From contig CANRKT010000002.1 in the NCBI GenBank assembly GCA_947631255.1, forward strand, positions 1 through 64,000: DNA of 64,000 nucleotides, written 5' to 3'. Under the pieces are notes generated by a model, which was not told the DNA's origin, ran no database searches, and saw nothing but the letters and a program-made list of their open reading frames with translations. This DNA is from an uncultured Enterobacteriaceae bacterium. GTDB lineage: Bacteria; Pseudomonadota; Gammaproteobacteria; Enterobacterales; Enterobacteriaceae. Below are positions 55,557 to 64,000 of the stretch, piece after piece. The position numbers were made by a program, and so were the translations under genes. The stretch's first letter is position 1. Each line of letters opens with the position of its first letter.

Positions 55557-56861
55557 ATGAAATTTCCCGGTAAACGAAAGTCCAAACATTACTTCCCGGT
55601 AAGCGCCCGCGATCCGTTACTGAAACAAGCTCAGTCTGAGGCTGAAAATAGTACCTCCTGGGTCGTCGGTATTGACCAGACACTGGTGGATATTGAAGCA
55701 CAAGTAGACGATGACTTTATTCAGCGCTATGGGCTCAGTCTGGGGCATTCACTGGTCATTGAAGACGATGTTGCTGATGCTTTATATCAGGAGCTGACCA
55801 GCAATAATCTGATCACTCATCAGTTTGCCGGTGGAACCATCGGTAATACCATGCATAACTACTCCGTGCTGGCCGATGATCGCTCGGTATTGCTGGGCGT
55901 CATGTGCAGCAATATTGAAGTGGGTAGTTACGCCTATCGTTATCTTTGTAACACCTCCAGCCGTACCGATCTCAATTATCTTCAGGGTATTCCCGGAGCG
56001 ATTGGACGCTGTTTCACGCTGATCAGCGAGCAGGGAGAGCGGACATTTGCTATTAGTCCCGGGCATATGAATCAGCTGCGTGCTGACAGTATCCCTGAAG
56101 AAGTTATCGCGGGTGCATCCGCGTTAGTACTCACTTCCTATTTAGTTCGCTGTAAACCCGATGAGCCGATGGTGGAAGCGACAATGCGTGCAATTAGTCT
56201 GGCGAAAAAACACGATGTTCCCGTGGTGCTGACTCTTGGCACTAAATTCGTGATTGCTGAAAACCCAGAATGGTGGCAGAAATTTTTGCGCGATAATATC
56301 TCCATTCTGGCAATGAATGAAGAAGAGGGAGAGGCGCTTACCGGTGAGAGCGATCCTTTGCTGGCTTCTGACAAAGCGTTGGACTGGGTTGATTTGGTGC
56401 TTTGTACCGCCGGTCCGGCTGGGCTGTATATGGCGGGCTATACTGAAGAAAGCACTAAACGTACGACACAGCACCCCTTGTTGCCAGGTGTGATTGCGGA
56501 ATTTAATCAGTATGAATTCAGCCGCGTTAAACGTTTGAAAGATTGTCAGGAACCTCTGCGAGTGTATTCGCATATCGCTCCTTATATGGGCGGACCTGAG
56601 AAGATAATGAATACCAATGGGGCAGGGGATGGTGCGCTGGCAGCACTGCTACATGATATTACAGCCAATAACTATCATCGTAATAATGTCCCGAACTCAA
56701 GTAAGCACCAGCATAACTGGCTGACTTACTCTTCACTGGCCCAGGTCTGTAAGTATGCTAACCGGGTCAGCTATCAAGTACTTAATCAGCACTCGCCAAG
56801 ATTAATGCGTGGGTTGCCTGAGCGGGAAGATAGCCTGGAAGAGGCTTACTGGGATCGCTAA
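55557..56861 (+). CDS. gsk: Inosine-guanosine kinase
   Basis: 434 aa; PfkB-type NTNGAGDGALAALLHD motif; between hemH and ybaL. Confidence 0.95.
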   Translation: MKFPGKRKSKHYFPVSARDPLLKQAQSEAENSTSWVVGIDQTLVDIEAQVDDDFIQRYGLSLGHSLVIEDDVADALYQELTSNNLITHQFAGGTIGNTMHNYSVLADDRSVLLGVMCSNIEVGSYAYRYLCNTSSRTDLNYLQGIPGAIGRCFTLISEQGERTFAISPGHMNQLRADSIPEEVIAGASALVLTSYLVRCKPDEPMVEATMRAISLAKKHDVPVVLTLGTKFVIAENPEWWQKFLRDNISILAMNEEEGEALTGESDPLLASDKALDWVDLVLCTAGPAGLYMAGYTEESTKRTTQHPLLPGVIAEFNQYEFSRVKRLKDCQEPLRVYSHIAPYMGGPEKIMNTNGAGDGALAALLHDITANNYHRNNVPNSSKHQHNWLTYSSLAQVCKYANRVSYQVLNQHSPRLMRGLPEREDSLEEAYWDR

Positions 56862-56866
56862 ATAAT

Positions 56867-56897
56867 AAAGGCGGGTCAATATGACCCGCCTTTATTT
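56867..56897. terminator. Hairpin terminator between gsk and ybaL
   Basis: AAAGGCGGGTCAATATGACCCGCCTTTATTTT. Confidence 0.75.
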
Positions 56898-56917
56898 TAA
56901 TTAAGACCGTCGAAATA

Positions 56918-58591
56918 TCAGGATGCTATAGGCTGTGACTGAGGTTTTGGCAGCATGCCCAGCATGGTTTTCGCTATCTCGCGTTCACCCATGACCACAT
57001 GATTGGCACCACGCTCGGTAATATAATCGACCTCATCGTCATAATGCGCTCTGGCAATAATTTCGATATCCGGGCACTTCTCGCGTGCACCGGTCACAAT
57101 CTCACCGGCTTCATAACCATTCGGAATAGTCAGTAATAACCAGCGAGCACAGTCAAGGTGCGCCAGATTCATGATCTCTTCGCTGGCCGCATTGCCCAGC
57201 ACCGCGTTGATACCTCTTTCACGCAGTTCATCAACCCGGATACGTGACATTTCAATCACCAGCACAGGCGTTCCCTGAGCAATCAGTTTTTCAGTCAGTA
57301 AACGGCCTACTCGGCCAAAGCCTACCAACACAGCATGATTACAGATATCGACCGGGATCTGTTTTTCGTCTTCTATAGCTTCTTCAAACGTCTGTTCATC
57401 CAGACTTCCTGTTTTATCCAGATAACGTTCCAGAATAACAAACAGAACCGGGTTCAGCATGATAGACAGAATAGCGCCAGCCAGAACCAAGTTTTGCCCG
57501 GTTTGCGGCAGCAGACCCAGTACCATACCCAAGCCCGCAAGAATAAAGGCGAACTCACCGATTTGCGCCAGGCTGGTGGAAATTGTTAAGGCGGTTCGTT
57601 TCGAGTGACCAAACAGTATCACCAGGAAAAATGCAGCCAGAGATTTACCAAAGATAATGATAATCAGGGTTCCCAGGACTGCCAGTGGTTCCTCTATCAA
57701 GATTGACGGGTCAAACAACATACCCACGGAAACAAAGAACAAGACTGCAAATGCATCGCGTAACGGCAAGGTATCGTGTGCTGCACGGTGGCTTAACTCA
57801 GACTCATTGAGCACCATACCGGCAAAGAATGCGCCAAGGGCAAAGGAGACATCAAACAGTTCAACGGCACCAAAGGCTATTCCCAGCGCCATCGCCAGCA
57901 CCGAAAGGGTGAACAGTTCGCGTGAACCTGTGGCAGCACTACGTGCCAGAATCCAGGGTACCAGACGACGTCCTACTAGCAGCATCAGCGCGATAAATGC
58001 GGCGACCTTACCAATAGTAATGCCCATATCCAGACTCAGAGAGACAAATCCAACATCACCTTTTTCCAGCATATTGGCAACAGCGGGTAACAGTACCAGT
58101 GTCAGAACCATCACCAGGTCTTCAACAATCAGCCAACCAATCGCTATCTGCCCGCGCTGACTATCTATGAGTTGTCGTTCTTCAAGTGCCCTGAGTAGTA
58201 CCACGGTACTGGCTGTCGATAAAGAGAGACCAAATACGATGCCGGTCACCAGTGACCACCCCATCATTGCGGAGAGTGCTATTCCCAGGAGTGTTGCGAC
58301 GGAGATCTGCGCAATAGCCCCGGGAATAGCAATGGTCTTTACCGCCATTAAGTCTTTTAGTGAAAAATGCAAGCCAACGCCAAACATCAACAGAATAACC
58401 CCTAATTCTGCAAGTTCAGGCGCCAGTTTAGCATCAGCAACAAAGCCTGGTGTAAAAGGCCCAGACAATACGCCAGCTAACAGATAACCGACCAGTGGAG
58501 AGATACGGAGTCTGTTGGCGAGCATACCCAATAAAAAAGCAAGCACTAGTCCACCAACAATGGTGGTGATAAGCGGTGTAGCGTGATGCAT
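56918..58591 (-). CDS. ybaL: Cation:proton antiporter (CPA2) with RCK domain, YbaL
   Basis: 557 aa; Kef-type TM region plus NAD-binding domain (HAVLVGFGRVGRLL). Confidence 0.93.
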   Translation of the reverse strand: MHHATPLITTIVGGLVLAFLLGMLANRLRISPLVGYLLAGVLSGPFTPGFVADAKLAPELAELGVILLMFGVGLHFSLKDLMAVKTIAIPGAIAQISVATLLGIALSAMMGWSLVTGIVFGLSLSTASTVVLLRALEERQLIDSQRGQIAIGWLIVEDLVMVLTLVLLPAVANMLEKGDVGFVSLSLDMGITIGKVAAFIALMLLVGRRLVPWILARSAATGSRELFTLSVLAMALGIAFGAVELFDVSFALGAFFAGMVLNESELSHRAAHDTLPLRDAFAVLFFVSVGMLFDPSILIEEPLAVLGTLIIIIFGKSLAAFFLVILFGHSKRTALTISTSLAQIGEFAFILAGLGMVLGLLPQTGQNLVLAGAILSIMLNPVLFVILERYLDKTGSLDEQTFEEAIEDEKQIPVDICNHAVLVGFGRVGRLLTEKLIAQGTPVLVIEMSRIRVDELRERGINAVLGNAASEEIMNLAHLDCARWLLLTIPNGYEAGEIVTGAREKCPDIEIIARAHYDDEVDYITERGANHVVMGEREIAKTMLGMLPKPQSQPIAS

Positions 58592-58810
58592 TCCGTCTCC
58601 TTTTAGTTTGGCAGGTGATCCAAGATTCTTAATGATAGTTTATGACAAATTCACTCAAAGCGTTTATGAAAATTTAAACAAATTTGAAAAAAAAACACTT
58701 TCGAGGAGAAAAAGTCTCTAATTGGCGTTTAAGATAGCTATAACAAGGGGAATTAGCGTGTCCCTGGGGGGGGAAAGCCTGCCAAAGTGAAATTTTGGTC
58801 AGGCAGAAAA

Positions 58811-60022
58811 TTAGGCCTTCTGACGGATATTGGGTAGGAAGATAGTAACAATCCCCAGCAATGGCAGAAATGCACAAATTTTATAGACTAATTCAATACT
58901 GGTATGGTCAGCTACTACACCTAATACGGCAGCGCCCAGGCCTCCCATACCAAAAGCAAAACCAAAAAAGAGCCCTGAAACCATACCGATACGTCCTGGT
59001 AGTAGCTCCTGGGCATAGACCAGAATAGCCGAAAATGCCGATGCCAGAATAAAGCCAATAATGACAGTAAGCACCCCAGTCCAGTAGAGAGATGCATAAG
59101 GTAATAATAACGTAAATGGGGCGACACCCAAAATTGACCCCCAAATAACATATTTTCTGCCTATTTTATCACCGACAGGCCCACCTATCATTGTCCCTGC
59201 CGCAACGGCGAATAAAAAAGAAAACAGGTGAATTTGGGCATTTTGTATCGATAACCCGAATTTGTCGATTAAATAGAACGTATAGTAGCTACTGATACTG
59301 GCCATATAAAAGTACTTAGAGAATATCAGTATCAGCAGAATGGAGATAGCCAGTATCACTTTATTACGCCCGAGCGGGCTGATAACAGTGACAGGCGGGC
59401 GGCTTTTAGCAATACGGTGCTGGGCGGCATACCAGCGGCTGATTTGTAATAGCACAACAATGGCCAGTAAAGCAGCCAGACCAAACCAGGCTACATTACC
59501 CTGTCCATAAGGGGCAATAAGCAGGGCGGCCAGTAATGGCCCCAGTGAACTACCAAAATTACCACCGACCTGGAAAATAGACTGGGCCAGTCCATGACGC
59601 CCACCCGATGCCATACGGGCGACCCTTGAGGACTCAGGATGGAAGATAGATGATCCGGTTCCCACTAATGCCGCCGCCAGTAATACAACCGTGAAGTTTC
59701 CTGCCACAGCCAGAAGAATCAAACCACTGAGGGTAAAACACATTCCGACAGGGAGTGACCAGGGGAGTGGATGCTTATCGGTATAGTGACCGACCAGGGG
59801 TTGAAACAGCGATGAGGTAAGCTGGAAGGTCAGCGTGATCAGGCCTATCTGCATAAATGAAAGTGAAAATTCAGATTGAAGCAGTGGATAGATAGCCAGA
59901 ATCAGTGACTGAATCATATCGTTCAGCAGATGCGAAAAGCTGATAGCGCCCAGAATACCAAAGGCGGTACGTGATTTTTTTGCCGGGGAGCTTCCCGGAA
60001 GTGTGTTGTCAGAGCTTGCCAT
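58811..60022 (-). CDS. fsr: MFS fosmidomycin resistance-type transporter
   Basis: 12-TM MFS; MASSDNTLPGSSPAKKSRTAFGILGAISFSHLLNDMIQSLILAIYP; conserved ybaL-fsr-ushA order. Confidence 0.93.
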   Translation of the reverse strand: MASSDNTLPGSSPAKKSRTAFGILGAISFSHLLNDMIQSLILAIYPLLQSEFSLSFMQIGLITLTFQLTSSLFQPLVGHYTDKHPLPWSLPVGMCFTLSGLILLAVAGNFTVVLLAAALVGTGSSIFHPESSRVARMASGGRHGLAQSIFQVGGNFGSSLGPLLAALLIAPYGQGNVAWFGLAALLAIVVLLQISRWYAAQHRIAKSRPPVTVISPLGRNKVILAISILLILIFSKYFYMASISSYYTFYLIDKFGLSIQNAQIHLFSFLFAVAAGTMIGGPVGDKIGRKYVIWGSILGVAPFTLLLPYASLYWTGVLTVIIGFILASAFSAILVYAQELLPGRIGMVSGLFFGFAFGMGGLGAAVLGVVADHTSIELVYKICAFLPLLGIVTIFLPNIRQKA

Positions 60023-60450
60023 TAAGAACCTATCGATATTAATTATTATGACATCATTTTTCTGTTGCCCGGAGGTCACATAAATGATTGAGGTTTGGTC
60101 TAGAGATAAGGTGATTTCCCCCCACTGCTATCTCTAACATACCTGTGCATGCTCATTGAATAAAGCGGCATAATTAGCATGGTTATGTATTGAGGTGCTC
60201 AAAGGGCTATTGATGCCCGGAAGGATTCTGTTATCAGCAGCCAACATGGACAGTCTGTCAGGAAATCAGGCTCTTTCATTTTAGAGTAATAAAATAGTGC
60301 TCTCATCGGAAAATCTATCATAAATCGCGCTTGATGCCATGGTTCTCAATAAATATCCGCGACGATAAGTGGCTTATCAAGATATAGTGCGCTTCCTAAT
60401 ATTTTTGTGGCTAATATTTGTGGAAGCGATATGACTCTGGAGAGATTCCG

Positions 60451-62103
60451 ATGGCCTTATTAAAGAAAAAGGTGGCTACTGCATTTCTGGCGGCTCTGAG
60501 CTTAAGCAGTTTTCAGGGATTAGCATGGGAAAAAGATAAAACCTATAACATCACCATTCTTCATACTAACGATCACCACGGTCGCTTCTGGCAGAATGAA
60601 AATGGTGAATATGGGCTGTCGGCACAGAAAACCTTAGTCGATAACGTGCGTAAAGAAGTCGCAGAGAAAGGCGGTAGCGTCCTGTTACTGTCAGGCGGTG
60701 ATATTAATACCGGTGTCCCTGAGTCGGACTTGCAGGATGCTGAACCGGATTTCCGCGGTATGAGTATGATTGGTTATGACGCAATGGCGATTGGTAACCA
60801 TGAGTTCGATAAACCCATGAGCGTGCTGCGTCAGCAGGAAAAGTGGGCTAACTTTCCATTGCTGTCGGCCAATATCTACCAGAAAAGTACCGGGGAGCGA
60901 CTGTTTAAACCTTATGCCATGTTTGACCCACAAGGGGTTAAAATTGCTGTTATTGGCCTGACGACAGATGACACGGCGAAGATTGGTAACCCTGCATTTT
61001 TGACCGATATTGAGTTTCGAGCCCCCGCAGCGGAAGCCGGAAAGCTGATTGAAGAGCTGAAGAAAACAGAAAAACCGGATGTGATCATTGCCGCGACACA
61101 TATGGGGCATTATGACAATGGCAATCATGGCTCTAACGCACCTGGTGATGTAGAAATGGCGCGTAGCCTGCCAGAAGGTGCTTTGACTATGATTGTGGGT
61201 GGTCACTCACAAAATCCAGTTTGCATGGCGTCGGACAATCAAAAACAAGCCGATTATGTTCCTGGCACAGCTTGTACTCCAGACCGTCAGAATGGAACAT
61301 GGATTGTTCAGGCACATGAGTGGGGTAAGTATGTCGGACGCGCCGACTATGAATTCCGCAACGGTGACATGAAACTGGTTAACTATCAGTTGCTGCCGGT
61401 TAATCTGAAACATAAAGTGACCGATGCAAGCGGGAAAAGTGAGCGCGTACTTTACACCACCGCTATTCCTGAAGATGAGAAGATGCTGACACTGCTGACC
61501 CCCTTCCAGGATAAAGGTGAAGCTGCCCTGAAAGGGGTTGTGGGTAGCACTAATGGCCATTTTGAAGGAGACCGCAGCAAAGTGCGCTTTGTGCAGACCA
61601 ATATGGGACGCCTGCTTCTGGCGGCACAAATGGCACGCACCCATGCTGACTTTGCGGTGATGAGTGGCGGTGGGATACGTGATTCGATTGAACCGGGCGA
61701 AATTACCTATAAAGATGTGCTGAAAGTACAGCCATTTGGCAATATCGTGGTGTATATCGACATGAATGGTAAAGAGGTCGTTGATTATCTGACGGCGGTT
61801 GCTCAGAAAACCCCAGACTCTGGCGCTTACCCGCAGTTCTCCAATGTCAGCTTTGTCTCTAAAGACGGCAAACTACAGGATTTAAAAATCAACGGACAGC
61901 CAGTTGATCCGGCAAAAACCTACCGAATGGCGACGATGAACTTTAATGGTACTGGCGGGGATGGTTATCCAGTGATTGCCGGAAAACCGGGTTATGTGAA
62001 TACCGGTTTTGTCGATGCGGAAGTTTTGAAGCAATATATAGAGAAGAACTCACCACTGGATAGTGAGCACTACCAGCCAAAAGGTGAAGTTAGCTGGCAG
62101 TAA
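60451..62103 (+). CDS. ushA: UDP-sugar hydrolase / 5'-nucleotidase
   Basis: Signal peptide; ITILHTNDHHGRFW, AIGNHEFDKP. Confidence 0.96.
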   Translation: MALLKKKVATAFLAALSLSSFQGLAWEKDKTYNITILHTNDHHGRFWQNENGEYGLSAQKTLVDNVRKEVAEKGGSVLLLSGGDINTGVPESDLQDAEPDFRGMSMIGYDAMAIGNHEFDKPMSVLRQQEKWANFPLLSANIYQKSTGERLFKPYAMFDPQGVKIAVIGLTTDDTAKIGNPAFLTDIEFRAPAAEAGKLIEELKKTEKPDVIIAATHMGHYDNGNHGSNAPGDVEMARSLPEGALTMIVGGHSQNPVCMASDNQKQADYVPGTACTPDRQNGTWIVQAHEWGKYVGRADYEFRNGDMKLVNYQLLPVNLKHKVTDASGKSERVLYTTAIPEDEKMLTLLTPFQDKGEAALKGVVGSTNGHFEGDRSKVRFVQTNMGRLLLAAQMARTHADFAVMSGGGIRDSIEPGEITYKDVLKVQPFGNIVVYIDMNGKEVVDYLTAVAQKTPDSGAYPQFSNVSFVSKDGKLQDLKINGQPVDPAKTYRMATMNFNGTGGDGYPVIAGKPGYVNTGFVDAEVLKQYIEKNSPLDSEHYQPKGEVSWQ

Positions 62104-62106
62104 TGT

Positions 62107-62232
62107 TATACTCGCCATACTTCAAGTTGTTTGGGTGTTGTTTTCGCAAATCCTGTCGGATCACATAGTTTATCTATGTTTATCGCCCGGATTTACTTAG
62201 CGGCTGCAAGCAACTCGAATCATTTAGGATCT
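62107..62232 (-). repeat. ERIC-like intergenic repeat, copy 6
   Basis: tatactcgccatacttcaagttgt ... gcaagcaactcgaatcatttaggat, between ushA and ybaK. Confidence 0.75.
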
Positions 62233-62710
62233 AGTCGCGGCGAGCGACATCGGCAAACTGCGCCGTCAGCAGTGTTGCCAGGTCGCTTGCTGCTATTTCG
62301 ATATCCAGTCCGCGCTTGCCCCCGGAAATAAAGATGCTGGCAAATTCTTGTGCAGACGCATCGATGACTGTTGGCAGGCGTTTCTTTTGTCCCAGCGGAC
62401 TGATTCCCCCTACCAGATACCCCGTGACACGTTGCGCGACCATCGGGTCCGCCATTTCAACTTTTTTTGTTCCCAGTGCTTTGGCGACTTTCTTTAAGTC
62501 CAGTAATCCGGCAACGGGTGTCACCGCGACTGCCAGAGTTTTCATATCACCGTTAATCGCCACTAAGAGTGTTTTATATACCTGTTCGGCATTGAGGCCG
62601 AGCTTACGCACGACCTCATCACCAAAGTCAGTTTCCTGAGGGTCGTGATCATAGGCATGGAGAGTAAATACAATGCCTTTTTTTTCGAGGAGTTTTACTG
62701 CTGGTGTCAT
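62231..62710 (-). CDS. ybaK: Cys-tRNA(Pro) deacylase YbaK
   Basis: 159 aa; [24 protein letters not shown]...[17 protein letters not shown]. Confidence 0.95.
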   Translation of the reverse strand: MTPAVKLLEKKGIVFTLHAYDHDPQETDFGDEVVRKLGLNAEQVYKTLLVAINGDMKTLAVAVTPVAGLLDLKKVAKALGTKKVEMADPMVAQRVTGYLVGGISPLGQKKRLPTVIDASAQEFASIFISGGKRGLDIEIAASDLATLLTAQFADVARRD

Positions 62711-62722
62711 AGCTTCCTTCTT

Positions 62723-62851
62723 TATATACCGTCATACTTCAAGTTGCTTGGGTGTTGCTGGTGTTCAGACAGTCGAATCACATAGTATGCCTGTGCTCAT
62801 CGACTGTCTTCTCTTTGCGCCTATAAACCGCTCAGATTATTTAGGGTGTAT
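62723..62851 (-). repeat. ERIC-like intergenic repeat, copy 7
   Basis: tataccgtcatacttcaagttgcttgggtgttg ... ctcagattatttagggtgta, between ybaP and ybaK. Confidence 0.8.
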
Positions 62852-62855
62852 GAGG

Positions 62856-63662
62856 TTAAGGCTCTTTTGCTTTTAATAATGCGGGCACATTTCCTTCGCC
62901 AAAAAGATGTAACGCCCCGACTGCTACCACATAATGACCGGGCGGTAGCTGTTGTAAAAAGGTGCACCATTGCTGGTTACGTTGCGTGATAAGAATATTA
63001 TGCAGTTCATCGCTGAAGGTATCAGGCAGGCTGGTATCGTTTTTAGGCGTGGAAGTCGACAGCCACCAGCTAATCATAATTTGCAGCATGCGTGCATTGG
63101 TGTGCCAGTGGTGCAGAGTATCGCTAAGCAGAGTCATTCCGCCGTTGGGCAGGCCGGTTAACAGCTCGACTTGATTTTGAACGCCTTCCAGTTCCTGTAC
63201 GGCAATATCGTTCTGACGTGCCGCTTCCAGTAACTGATAGTCGATACCATAGTTAGCGCGCAGCCCCAGCTTCTGGGCTTGATGAGTTTGCAGAATTAAG
63301 GCAACTTGCCACATCGGGGCGGTATCAATTATGGCCGGTGCAATGGAAAACTCAGAACACAGGGCCATAACCTGCTGATAATGTTCCGCTGTCAGGCGTG
63401 TTTCGAGGGGTGCTTCAGGCGTGATTTTAGTAAATGGCGACCCGCTGACACTGATATCAGCTTCGACAATCAGGGCATCTGCTTGTTGCAGTTTTTTCAG
63501 TAACCGCGCGGGGAGGGGAGCCATATCCTGAGTCCCCATATGAATACTGCCGACTAAATGTAAATATTGCCGACCAGGCAGGCGAATATCAACAGCCGGC
63601 CATGGGTATGCAGTAGCCGTCAGATGAGAAAATATTGAGCTAAGACGTTGAAATAAACCCAT
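62856..63662 (-). CDS. ybaP: TraB/GumN-family protein YbaP
   Basis: HLVGSIHMGTQDMAPLPARLLKKL; GHYVVAVGALHLFGEGN; start MGLFQRL at 63662. Confidence 0.9.
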   Translation of the reverse strand: MGLFQRLSSIFSHLTATAYPWPAVDIRLPGRQYLHLVGSIHMGTQDMAPLPARLLKKLQQADALIVEADISVSGSPFTKITPEAPLETRLTAEHYQQVMALCSEFSIAPAIIDTAPMWQVALILQTHQAQKLGLRANYGIDYQLLEAARQNDIAVQELEGVQNQVELLTGLPNGGMTLLSDTLHHWHTNARMLQIMISWWLSTSTPKNDTSLPDTFSDELHNILITQRNQQWCTFLQQLPPGHYVVAVGALHLFGEGNVPALLKAKEP

Positions 63663-63810
63663 GTCGCAAATTCCCGGCAAAAACCCATGCTACTATCGAG
63701 CCTCGAAGGGTGCAAATACCTCCCTTTTGAACCCTTATCTTTCAGACTATCTCGATAATGGCTTGCCCCGGAAACAGCGTTGAATCTGCTTCTGGGGACT
63801 TCTGTATGAC

Positions 63811-64000
63811 TTAATCTTTTGGTTTAAAACGTAATAATCGGTTAGCGTTACTGACGACCGTAATCGATGAGAGCGCCATAGCGGCCCCAGCGACCACAGG
63901 GTTGAGCAACGTACCGGTTAGCGGATAAAGTACTCCGGCAGCAATCGGTATCCCCAGTGAGTTATAGACAAAAGCACCGAGTAAGTTTTGCTTCATATTA
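63811..64000 (-). CDS. copA: Copper-exporting P-type ATPase CopA, C-terminal fragment (truncated by window end)
   Basis: [57 protein letters not shown]; conserved ybaP-copA order. Confidence 0.92.
   Translation of the reverse strand, partial: NMKQNLLGAFVYNSLGIPIAAGVLYPLTGTLLNPVVAGAAMALSSITVVSNANRLLRFKPKD

Overview
Enterobacterales chromosomal window. Most of it is conserved backbone: hcr-hcp, yfgG-yfgF-ppx-ppk, purN-purM, upp-uraA-hda, a methionine-salvage cluster (ybdL, mtnC, mtnD, mtnA, mtnK, sugar-type ABC transporter, hcxA/ybdH), rpmE2-rpmJ2-ylaC-hha-tomB, acrB-acrA-acrR, rsmS-priC-apt, msrA-msrB, dnaX-ybaB-recR-htpG-adk-hemH-gsk, ybaL-fsr-ushA-ybaK-ybaP-copA (partial). The main find is a five-gene RiPP operon on the minus strand between hcp and yfgG (about 4690-10824). 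It has a 65-aa precursor, a MacB/FtsX-type permease, an HlyD-type membrane fusion protein, an ABC ATPase and a radical SAM/SPASM enzyme. The precursor contains W-N-W-S-K-S-F, which is the darobactin A core (a BamA-targeting antibiotic), and the gene order matches darABCDE. The precursor has a non-classical follower (NYQHK). The operon is bracketed and interrupted by an inverted pair of ERIC-like repeats, one of which supplies the last codons of darD. A frameshifted XRE/MmyB-type regulator pseudogene lies upstream. Secondary observations: seven ERIC-like repeats, a methionine-salvage locus lacking mtnB but with MetJ-like boxes and an LVIVD-repeat protein in a probable methylthioribose transporter operon, an intact dnaX frameshift signal, a perfect 19-bp inverted repeat near acrB, several regulator boxes (NsrR, Zur, AcrR, PurR) and IS remnants. 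No rRNA, tRNA or CRISPR array was seen. All family calls come from reading the sequences; no database search was run.
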